Assembly (NCBI GenBank): GCA_013812565.1
Contig: JACCTF010000590.1
Location: forward strand, 1-8,178
Direction of reading: 5' to 3'
Length of the DNA: 8,178 bases
From: Pyrinomonadaceae bacterium
Lineage (GTDB): Bacteria > Acidobacteriota > Blastocatellia > Pyrinomonadales > Pyrinomonadaceae
The notes under the pieces are model-generated. The model was not told where the DNA came from. It did not search any database and saw only the letters and a program-made list of their open reading frames with translations. Both the position numbers and the translations under genes were made by a program. Shown here piece by piece: positions 1 through 5,892 of this stretch. Numbering within the stretch: position 1 is the stretch's first letter; every line of letters begins with the position of its first letter.

Positions 1-745
1 CCTTGAGGCGCTCGACGAGTTGCATATTGCGCTCGAAGTTTTCCGCTTGGAAGCGCGGGAATATTCTTCGCCGGTCATTCTCGGCGAGGTCTTCGGGGCG
101 CTTGATCTGTCCCGTGAGAAAGCCACGACCGAGCGGGCTATAAGCGACAAAGCCGACGCCGAGTTCGCGACAAATCGGCAGTATCTCGTCTTCCGGATCA
201 CGGCTCCATAATGAATACTCGGTTTGGAGCGCGGCAATCGGGTGGACGCTATGTGCGCGGCGTATGCTTTCAGGGCCAGCCTCGGAGAGGCCGAGGAAAC
301 GTACCTTTCCTTCCTCGACGAGCCGGGCCATCGCGCCAACAGTGTCTTCAATCGGCACTTCCGGATCGACGCGGTGCTGGTAGTACAAATCAATCTCGTT
401 CACACCGAGACGGCGCAGGCTTACTTCGCATGCCGAGCGAACATAGTCGGGTCTGCCGTTGATGCCGAGAAAGCTTCCGTCCTCCCCGCGCACGTTGCCG
501 AATTTGGTCGCCAAGACCACTTCCTCACGGCGACCGGCAATAGCTTTCCCGACGAGTTGTTCATTAGTGAACGGCCCGTACATGTCGGCGGTGTCAAGAA
601 AGTTGATGCCGAGTTCAAGGGCGCGGTGAATGACCGCGATTGACTCTTGATCGTTACGTTCGCCGTAGAATTCCGACATGCCCATACAGCCTAAGCCCAG
701 GGCCGAAACGCTCAATCCGCTGTTGCCTAACTGGCGTGTTTTCAT
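1..745 (-). CDS. Aldo/keto reductase, C-terminus cut by the window edge
   Basis: NAD(P)H-dependent oxidoreductase of the aldo/keto reductase superfamily ((beta/alpha)8 barrel), probably cytoplasmic; substrate unknown. Translating from the ATG at 745 gives 248 residues open to the window edge; relatives are about 320-330, so roughly the last 80 are missing. The start [20 protein letters not shown] is the usual N-terminal strand. The catalytic tetrad is complete: D51 and Y56 in LDTADMYG, K81 in ATKFG, H124 in [17 protein letters not shown] (about 147-155), [10 protein letters not shown] and [12 protein letters not shown] (about 201-212, cofactor loop) match the AKR13/auxin-induced-protein-like group. 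A ribosome site AAAGGG (752-757, minus strand) lies 6 nt before the ATG. It diverges from the peptidase gene at 1036, with a repeat element between them. Family assignment is certain; the physiological reaction cannot be told. Confidence 0.95.
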   Translation of the reverse strand, partial: MKTRQLGNSGLSVSALGLGCMGMSEFYGERNDQESIAVIHRALELGINFLDTADMYGPFTNEQLVGKAIAGRREEVVLATKFGNVRGEDGSFLGINGRPDYVRSACEVSLRRLGVNEIDLYYQHRVDPEVPIEDTVGAMARLVEEGKVRFLGLSEAGPESIRRAHSVHPIAALQTEYSLWSRDPEDEILPICRELGVGFVAYSPLGRGFLTGQIKRPEDLAENDRRRIFPRFQAENFERNMQLVERLK

Positions 746-832
746 ACTTCACCCTTTCGTGATCTGTGCTTCAGTTAAAATGTCGTAGGTCAAAGATTTC
801 ACTCAGATTACCCGAAATCTTCGCTGACCACC

Positions 833-1012
833 TAGAGCGGTTCGTCGGATGAGTGTAGGGTATAAAATTTTCACCGCCGCAGACGCAGAGGTTACGCCGA
901 AGACTCGCAGAGAGTTGAACAGTTCAACTCTCTGCGCTTCCTCTGCGGCTCGGCTTCTCGGCCTCTGCGGTAAAATCTCTCTTGCCCTACACATAACTTG
1001 AAGAGTGCTCTA
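833..1012. repeat. Long inverted-repeat (MITE-like) intergenic element, copy 1
   Basis: A nearly symmetric element about 180 bp long. The centre is a perfect 12-bp inverted repeat (909-920 AGAGAGTTGAAC, one base, 922-933 GTTCAACTCTCT), extended by three more pairs at 906-908/934-936. Pairing resumes further out: CAGAGG words against CCTCTG words, ATTTTCACCG (867-876) against CGGTAAAAT (968-976), GTGTAGGG (853-860) against CCCTACAC (985-992), and TAGAGC (833-838) against GCTCTA (1007-1012). No transposase is inside. Single-stranded it would form one long imperfect hairpin. It ends about 23 bp before the peptidase start and lies between two divergent genes. The right arm aligns with that of a second copy at 5656-5824. 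It could be a non-autonomous mobile element or a REP/ERIC-like intergenic repeat; mobility is inferred, the symmetry is seen directly. Confidence 0.8.
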
Positions 1013-1035
1013 AACTCATCTACCCAAACACTGAG

Positions 1036-2088
1036 ATGATGAAACGTAGAAACTTCTTATCAAGCCTCGGCGCGGGACTAACCGCACCCACCCTGCTTCA
1101 GTCGCAAATATCCTCCGTCCAAAACTCGTCCGCTGATTTAGTGAGGCCAAAGGCGCTACGCCCCGGCGATACCGTCGGCCTCATCACACCCGCCACTTAC
1201 ATCTCCGACCCGGACCGATTAATCCTCGTCGAGCGCACGCTGAAACACTTCGGCTTGGCGGTGAAACTCGGAAAGAACACAGGCAAACGCCTCGGAGCCT
1301 ACTCTGCTTCGGTTAATGAACGGCTTGACGATTTGCACCAGATGTTCCGCGACCCGGCAGTGCAAGCCGTCTTCCCCATCCTCGGCGGATATGGCGCGAT
1401 GCATCTACTCGACCGTATCGACTACGATCTCCTGCGCCGAAACCCGAAAATCTTCCTCGGTTACAGCGACATCACAGCGCTGCACCTAGCGATCACCAAG
1501 CACGCCAGGCTCATGACCTTTCATGGCCCAAACGTGCTTTCGCGATTTTCGGATTACACGCAAAAGCACTTCCGCCAAGCGCTGTTTGAAACGCGCCCCA
1601 TCGGTAAAGTCACTAACCCGCCGGAGAGCAACCGGCTACGCCCCGCGCACACGCTTCGCACTGTTCGCCCAGGCACTGCCACAGGGGCGCTCGTCGGCGG
1701 AAACCTAACGCTCGTGTGCTCGCTGCTCGGCACGCCTTACGAGATCGATACGCGCGGTCGGCTGCTGTTTCTCGAAGACATCAACGAAGAACCCTACCGT
1801 ATTGATCGTATGCTAACGCAGTTACGCTTGGCAGGTAAATTCGACCAAGCAACCGGCATCATCTTCGGCGAGTGCACCGATTGCGGCCCGCGCGACTACA
1901 AGCCGTCAAACTCTCCGTACACGCTTGGCGAAATCCTCAACCATCTCCTCGGCCCCTTGCGCGTGCCTGTGCTCTCGGGGTTGACCATCGGCCATACGGA
2001 CGATCAACTGACGCTCCCCATTGGCTGCCTGGCAACACTCGATGCGGATGCGGGCACGCTCGACATCAAGGAAGCCGGCGTGCGATGA
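1036..2088 (+). CDS. S66-family LD-carboxypeptidase with Tat-like signal
   Basis: Serine peptidase of the MEROPS S66 / LdcA family, which removes the terminal D-Ala from muramoyl tetrapeptides at the L,D bond in peptidoglycan recycling (family knowledge). The 350-residue product keeps the triad: S144 in FLGYSDITALH, E247 in LLFLEDINEEPYRIDRM, H320 in GLTIGHTDDQ. The nucleophile-to-Glu and Glu-to-His spacings (103 and 73) are close to those of characterised LdcA. The mature-like domain starts about residue 38 with RPKALRPGDTVGLITPA. Ahead of it MMKRRNFLSSLGAGLTAPTL resembles a twin-arginine signal (RRNFL, then a weakly hydrophobic stretch), suggesting export, whereas E. coli LdcA is cytoplasmic. 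Two adjacent ATGs (1036, 1039) are possible starts and no strong Shine-Dalgarno is visible. It stands alone, just downstream of repeat copy 1. Related S66 enzymes include microcin-immunity MccF, so the exact substrate is open. Confidence 0.93.
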   Translation: MMKRRNFLSSLGAGLTAPTLLQSQISSVQNSSADLVRPKALRPGDTVGLITPATYISDPDRLILVERTLKHFGLAVKLGKNTGKRLGAYSASVNERLDDLHQMFRDPAVQAVFPILGGYGAMHLLDRIDYDLLRRNPKIFLGYSDITALHLAITKHARLMTFHGPNVLSRFSDYTQKHFRQALFETRPIGKVTNPPESNRLRPAHTLRTVRPGTATGALVGGNLTLVCSLLGTPYEIDTRGRLLFLEDINEEPYRIDRMLTQLRLAGKFDQATGIIFGECTDCGPRDYKPSNSPYTLGEILNHLLGPLRVPVLSGLTIGHTDDQLTLPIGCLATLDADAGTLDIKEAGVR

Positions 2089-2458
2089 CGCGGCTCTGAA
2101 TTGTGTGTCCAAGATTTGAAACAAAGTCCAATCCGCAGTGGCTTAACCGTTGTTAATCGTGCCGATTCATACCCGCTTGGATGTGCGAGCCGCCATTGCC
2201 ATGCTGAGCGAATGATTGTTGCCGGATCAGGATAGACAGGTTGCCCTCTTTCTCGCCAATGCTCACTTTGAGTCTATAGCTTTCAAGAAGATGAGAGTTT
2301 GTTTTGGAGTACCGCCTTCAGGCCGGTTGTGCGCCGTGGAAAGAGCTTGAATAAAGTCGGTACTCCGAACGAGTACCCGCCAACTCTTTCTCTTCAACTC
2401 TACGGTTTTCATTGTGTGCTAATCTCGTGTGATTCGATCTAGCTGACGAGGAGACCTG
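2089..2458. other. 370-bp intergenic region between peptidase and ankyrin gene
   Basis: No convincing gene is seen. It holds a decayed inverted repeat (about 2285-2397, listed separately). On the minus strand about 2163-2297 reads open for some 45 codons with protein-like composition (for example GNGGSHIQAGMNRHD before a TAA), but it has no good start and follows a TGA, so it may be a gene remnant. No Rho-independent terminator with a T-run is visible after the peptidase stop. The promoter of the downstream lipoprotein must lie in the last 100 bp, but I see no clear -35/-10 pair. Confidence 0.6.
2285..2397. repeat. Decayed palindromic intergenic repeat (GGAGTACCG type)
   Basis: GGAGTACCG (2306-2314) is exactly inverted at 2358-2366 (CGGTACTCC), with 43 bp between. 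Outside these arms AAGAAGATGAGAGTT (about 2286-2299) imperfectly matches the reverse complement of AACTCTTTCTCTTC (about 2382-2395). Inside the left arm the text runs on as CCTTCAGGCC, which in an intact palindrome would be mirrored before the right arm but is not, so the element looks degenerate. Unlike the other two elements it has no CAGAGG words and seems a separate family. Confidence 0.5.
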
Positions 2459-2920
2459 ATGAAACAGACACAAGCAGCCGCTGCTCTTTTGATCGCGCTA
2501 CCGCTTTTGCTTGCTGGATGCGTTAATAGCCCGCAACCAGTCGCTAATACAAACACGACAACTACACGCACAACAACCACGAACACGACAACAACCACGA
2601 CGAACGCTTCGATTGCTCGCCCGGCGAGCGGCGAGACCATCGCATTGATACGTGCCGCACGCGGCGGTCATGCCGAGACAGTTAATACATTGCTCGGTCC
2701 GATGACCGAGGCGGACGTTAACGCGCCTGACGAAAGCGGCACCACCGCTTTGATTGAAGCCGCACGCTTCGGCCACAACGATGTGGTGCGTGCTTTAGTG
2801 GCGGCGGGTGCAAAGCCGGGAATCATAAACGCTCAAGGCCAGACAGCGCTGGTGCTCGCGGCGCAAAACGGACACACAGAGACCGTGCAGCTATTGAAGC
2901 AGGCCGGGGCCATCGAGTAA
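2459..2920 (+). CDS. Small ankyrin-repeat lipoprotein with Thr/Asn-rich linker
   Basis: A 153-residue protein predicted to be lipid-anchored in the cell envelope. Residues 1-20 form a lipoprotein signal with lipobox LLAGC, Cys21 being the acylated residue. Residues 30-49 are a low-complexity Thr/Asn tract, probably a flexible and possibly glycosylated tether. Residues about 59-153 make three ankyrin repeats: GETIALIRAARGGHAETVNT, then GTTALIEAARFGHNDVVRAL with VAAGAKPGIINAQ, then GQTALVLAAQNGHTETVQLL with KQAGA. Ankyrin repeats bind protein partners, so an envelope-bound adaptor is plausible; the partner is unknown. The start is secure: GAGGAG (2448-2453) is 5 nt before the ATG. It stands alone and ends 19 bp from the convergent transporter gene, with no terminator hairpin in that gap. 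Domain calls are firm; function is not known. Confidence 0.88.
   Translation: MKQTQAAAALLIALPLLLAGCVNSPQPVANTNTTTTRTTTTNTTTTTTNASIARPASGETIALIRAARGGHAETVNTLLGPMTEADVNAPDESGTTALIEAARFGHNDVVRALVAAGAKPGIINAQGQTALVLAAQNGHTETVQLLKQAGAIE
2546..2608 (+). repeat. Imperfect AAC/ACG-rich tandem tract within the lipoprotein gene
   Basis: The DNA encoding the Thr/Asn linker is built from ACA/AAC/ACG triplets. ACAACAACCACGA occurs at 2570-2582 and again at 2588-2600, an 18-bp (six-codon) period. Such triplet tracts can gain or lose whole codons by slippage, changing linker length without breaking the frame. Confidence 0.65.
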
Positions 2921-2939
2921 CCGGCTGTTTCGTAATCCG

Positions 2940-4244
2940 TTACCGAGACGATCCGGCCGCCTTGACCGGCGTGTGCTCGACGCACGCGGGGAGACCGACT
3001 GACTCGCCCAGAGTAAGCTCGAAATCTTCGTTGCTCACTCCCTCTTGAAGGGGCATCTCGCGACGCGGTTCGGGAAGGAAGCGCCAGACGAGCAGCGCCA
3101 TTAACAGCACAGCGGCGGCAGCCGCCACGGTGTTGCTTGTGTATCCATATTGGGTATAGGTGAGACCGGCAACCGCCCCGCCCACTGCAAACCCGACCTG
3201 ACCAAGCGACACTGCAAGGCTCATCAGAGTTCCTCGCTGTGCTCCGGTAACTAACGATGACAGCAGGGCTTGAAACGGACTCATGCGTGCGGCGACAAGC
3301 ACCATCGTAAAGAAGAAGATCGGGTAAGCCATCCAGAAGTTACGGACAACAAATGTGGTCAGCAACATCACCACGGAAAGGCCGAGGCAGGAGGTGAGGA
3401 TCAACCCTTTACGTCCCACACTGTCGGACAGCCTGCCCGCTAGTGGGCCGGTAAGAACATTAGCGATGCCGCCGACAAAGAACAACGAAGCGATTTGCTT
3501 GGGCGTCGCGCCAAGCGTCGTGGTCAGCCATGTCGGCAGGTAGATTACATATAGCGCAAGGCTAATGAACATCAAGCAGAAGGCGAAGGCGGCGGCCGCG
3601 ACCTCTTGCCGCCTCAGCAGGGCCCGGTAGTTGCTGAGCGCACCGCCCACGCTCAGTCTGCCTTCGGAGCGCTGAACATTTGGTTGTGGAACAAACTGCC
3701 AAATCAAGAGAAACGTTGCCGCCATCGTCGCGGCGAATATAAGGAACGGTACGCGAAATCCGTAATCTTCCGCGAGCAAAGTGCCGAGTGGAACGCCAAG
3801 GATCTGGCCCAGCGCCGTGCTGCTCATGATCCAACCATTGGCCCACCCGCGCCGCTCATAGGGGAAATAGTCGCCCACATACGACACGGCCGAGCCGCTT
3901 AAGACGCCGCCCGCGACGCCCGCCAGAGCGCGGACGGCGAGCAGCGTCGGGTAATCGTAAGCCACGCTGTGAAGCGCAAGCGCGACGGTCATAAATCCAG
4001 AACCCGCCAGCAACACTCGCCGCCTTCCAACTTTGTCGGAGATAGGACCAATGACCAGCGCAAAGAGACCCACCATCAGAGCATAAGCGCTGACGATTGT
4101 GCCCAGCACGGTCTCAGGAATATCTAACTGCTGACCGATCTGCGGCAGCATCGGTGCCATAATCATAATCTGGCTGCTGGCGGAAAAGACCAGCAGCCAC
4201 AGCGCAAACAGAACTAGATATGAATTCGATTCTTTCTCGATCAC
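2940..4244 (-). CDS. MFS transporter, DHA1-like drug/proton antiporter family
   Basis: Inner-membrane major facilitator with about 12 membrane spans and 434 residues from the GTG at 4244. Counting from the alternative TTG at 4247, motif A is clear after TM2 (GPISDKVGRRR, 67-77) and repeated in the second half (GPLAGRLSDSVGRK, about 267-280), as in two 6-TM halves. LGQILGVPLGTLLAE (148-160) resembles motif C of drug:H+ antiporters. PERR-like YERRG (130-134) also fits DHA1. The last 45 residues are a hydrophilic cytoplasmic tail. Expected role is proton-coupled efflux of a small molecule or sugar; the substrate cannot be read. The start overlaps the stop of the upstream transporter by 4 nt (GTGA), so the two are co-transcribed and probably translationally coupled. 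It converges on the ankyrin gene 19 bp away. Confidence 0.9.
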   Translation of the reverse strand: MIEKESNSYLVLFALWLLVFSASSQIMIMAPMLPQIGQQLDIPETVLGTIVSAYALMVGLFALVIGPISDKVGRRRVLLAGSGFMTVALALHSVAYDYPTLLAVRALAGVAGGVLSGSAVSYVGDYFPYERRGWANGWIMSSTALGQILGVPLGTLLAEDYGFRVPFLIFAATMAATFLLIWQFVPQPNVQRSEGRLSVGGALSNYRALLRRQEVAAAAFAFCLMFISLALYVIYLPTWLTTTLGATPKQIASLFFVGGIANVLTGPLAGRLSDSVGRKGLILTSCLGLSVVMLLTTFVVRNFWMAYPIFFFTMVLVAARMSPFQALLSSLVTGAQRGTLMSLAVSLGQVGFAVGGAVAGLTYTQYGYTSNTVAAAAAVLLMALLVWRFLPEPRREMPLQEGVSNEDFELTLGESVGLPACVEHTPVKAAGSSR

Positions 4245-5476
4245 CAATCACTCCCGTAGCCCGCGCTCGTCGAGCTGCCTCCACGTCCGGTGTCATGCCT
4301 TCGGTGTACAAGGTAACTCAAGAGCAGAGCATTTGCACATGCCAACAACCCGACACACCCACCGATGAGGAACATCCCTCGGTTGCCGATAATCTGATGC
4401 GCATAGCCAGCTATCACCAAACCAACCACCTGCCCGAGACCGTTGGCCGCGGCCCCTAAACCTTGTCCGAGCGAACGCAGGCGCGCCGGGATGAGTTCGG
4501 CAAGCTCGCGAACACTCGCCACGTACAGCGCCGTGAAAGCCAGGCCATGCCACGGAGCAAGCAATAGCAAAGCTGTCTTTGATTGAACTATCGCGTAAAC
4601 AAACCACCTCGCCGCTTCCAAACAGACGCCAAACGCGAGCATGCGAGTCGTACCGATCCGATCAATGAAGCGGTCGACGACAAGCATCATGATGATTTCC
4701 GTCGTCACCGCTAGTCCCCACGTCCACGCCACCACTTCTCCGCTCAGCCCGTTCTCTTGAACGAAGATTGTATAAAACCCATAGAACGGGGCGCTCGCCA
4801 CGCGGTTGAGGAATAAAGTTGAAAGCAGCAGCCAAACCTTTGTACTGCGTAGCAGCGAGGGGATGTGACGCCAATCCAAACCACGGGCGGGAGTTGCTTC
4901 CCCCATAGGCGATGCGCTTATAAAAACGGCAAAGAGCATGTGTGTGGCGATGATGCTGACGGCGATAATGTGACCCGGCATTTGTGGGTAGAGGAGTCCG
5001 AGTCCACAACTCGTGACTATGTATCCAACTGAACCCTACAACCTGACATGTCCGTACCGGTTGTTTGTACTGGCGTTGCCGGAATTGCGCTGCACTGCCG
5101 AAGCATCGAGCAGAGGGATAATCGGCGCAGTAAAGATGAAGTAGCAGACGCTGCCAACAATCAGCACGCGCGTGTCCCCGCTCAAACCGATAAGGCACAA
5201 TCCCAATCCCCCGCCCCAAGCAGTCACCATTCCCCAGAAGCGCGGCCCTCGTGAGCGGTCGGCGAGAAAACCTAAGAGCGGCGGGAACACCACCCTCATC
5301 AGCGGGTTGAGCGCGAGCACCCACCCGATCTCCACCGCATCAAGGCCGCGCGCGCGCAAGTACACGGGAAAGTAGGGAGCGTAAAGGCCGAGCGTGATGA
5401 AGTACAGAAAGTAGGCGGCAGTTAACTGCCGCCTACGTGCGGTCGCATTCATGGACGAGTCTTTGATAGCTTCCAC
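4241..5476 (-). pseudogene. HcaT-like MFS transporter interrupted by an in-frame TAG
   Basis: A second major facilitator, resembling the MFS_1_like / HcaT (3-phenylpropionate) and nucleoside:H+ symporter group, about 411 residues if whole (HcaT is about 380). Residues 1-146 (5476 to 5039) cover TM1-4, starting AAYFLYFITLGLYAPYFPVY. Codon 147 (5038-5036) is TAG, and the same frame then continues GSVGYIVTSCGLGLLYPQ and on to the TGA at 4241 with normal transporter sequence. The stop falls in YGHVRL-stop-GSVGY, where HcaT has YGKVRLWGSVAF, so TGG has become TAG by one transition; no frameshift is needed. The frame opens with GTG (5476); ATG at 5452 (MNATARRRQLTAAYF) may be the true start, and neither has a good Shine-Dalgarno. 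Its end overlaps the next transporter by 4 nt. Alternatives: readthrough by a suppressor tRNA, a sequencing error, or reinitiation at the ATG at 4981. Confidence 0.88.
4251..4255 (-). promoter_or_regulatory. Ribosome binding site that favours the GTG start at 4244
   Basis: On the minus strand GGGAG lies 6 nt before the GTG at 4244-4242 but only 3 nt before the TTG at 4247-4245. Normal spacing, and the typical GTGA stop/start overlap with the upstream gene (TGA at 4243-4241), make GTG the more likely start. The site is inside the end of the upstream coding frame. Confidence 0.6.
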
Positions 5477-5490
5477 GAGGAGAGGGAGAA

Positions 5491-5520
5491 TTTGCGATTT
5501 CAGATTTGCGATTTCAGATT
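5491..5520. repeat. Tandem 14-bp repeat made of alternating heptads
   Basis: TTTGCGATTTCAGA occurs at 5491-5504 and directly again at 5505-5518, followed by TT/TTTAAA. The 14-bp unit is itself two heptads, TTTGCGA and TTTCAGA. It lies 15 bp upstream of the GTG that opens the transporter frame, so it would be in that gene's leader or promoter. I recall similar heptad strings between genes in Acidobacteriota; that link is from memory. Confidence 0.75.
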
Positions 5521-5655
5521 TAAAGGGGATGGCCTGCGCCGGAGCAGAGTGAAAAAAGGTTTCATCAATAATTCTCCAAGCTATCTCAGATGCATGTCAG
5601 TCAGTTAAGAGTGTGTGACCTCGGAGGGTTACATGTTCGGTAACAAAACTTGTCG

Positions 5656-5824
5656 GCTCATGGCTTTAAGTTCAGAGTTGCGCAGCTTGCTTTTCACCAC
5701 AGAGCGCACGAGAGGAAGCACAGAGCAGCAAGTATCTTTATCTCTGTGCAATCTCCTCGGTTCTCTGTGGCTCTGAGGTAAAGATCAACTCACCCCACAC
5801 TTAACACCAGATGTTTACATGAGC
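5656..5824. repeat. Long inverted-repeat (MITE-like) intergenic element, copy 2
   Basis: Imperfect inverted repeat of about 169 bp: GCTCATG (5656-5662) against CATGAGC (5818-5824), CACAGAG (5698-5704) against CTCTGTG (5763-5769), and a central hairpin GCACAGAG (5718-5725) against CTCTGTGC (5742-5749). Read on the minus strand, its right arm (GTTAAGTGTGGGGTGAGTTG, then ATCTTTACCTCAGAG) aligns with copy 1 (GTTATGTGTAGGGCAAGAGA, then GATTTTACCGCAGAGG), so both belong to one family. It carries no transposase. Like copy 1 it sits between divergent genes close to the start of the plus-strand one, here about 68 bp before aroA. Confidence 0.75.
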
Positions 5825-5892
5825 TAACTTGTCTACTCAGTTCACCATAACCTCACGGCACTATTTTGTAAAACTTATTTCCAGAGAACGGA

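Larger units (their letters stand above)
5477..5892. other. 416-bp divergent intergenic region upstream of aroA
   Basis: No gene is seen on either strand. It contains a tandem heptad repeat next to the transporter start (5491-5520) and an inverted-repeat element (5656-5824), both listed separately. The span 5524-5655 is unassigned; its only local symmetry is a short GTTAC/GTAAC pair (about 5629-5645). The last 68 bp before aroA are AT-rich (ACTATTTTGTAAAACTTATT), as expected for a promoter, but no -35/-10 pair with good spacing stands out. Confidence 0.6.

Noticed and set aside
869..976. CRISPR array, because of repeated CGCAGAG/CTCTGCG words
   Set aside because: The words are arranged as one inverted repeat, not as equal direct repeats separated by unique spacers.
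803..994. 63-codon minus-strand ORF between reductase and peptidase
   Set aside because: It is the translation of one arm and centre of the inverted-repeat element; Arg/Ala-rich text follows from CGCAGAG words, and no ribosome site supports it.
2498..2776. 92-codon minus-strand ORF across the ankyrin gene
   Set aside because: Cys/Arg-rich shadow frame opposite a gene with a lipobox, ankyrin repeats and a good ribosome site.
5036..5038. Recoding of the stop as pyrrolysine or selenocysteine
   Set aside because: The position is a structural Trp in the family, selenocysteine uses TGA not TAG, and no pylT/pylS genes are in the window. A point mutation is simpler.
4662..5324. 220-codon minus-strand ORF overlapping the transporter, as if a frameshift linked the halves
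   Set aside because: It is a different frame with Arg/His-rich non-membrane composition. The transporter halves are already in one frame, separated only by TAG, so no frameshift is needed.
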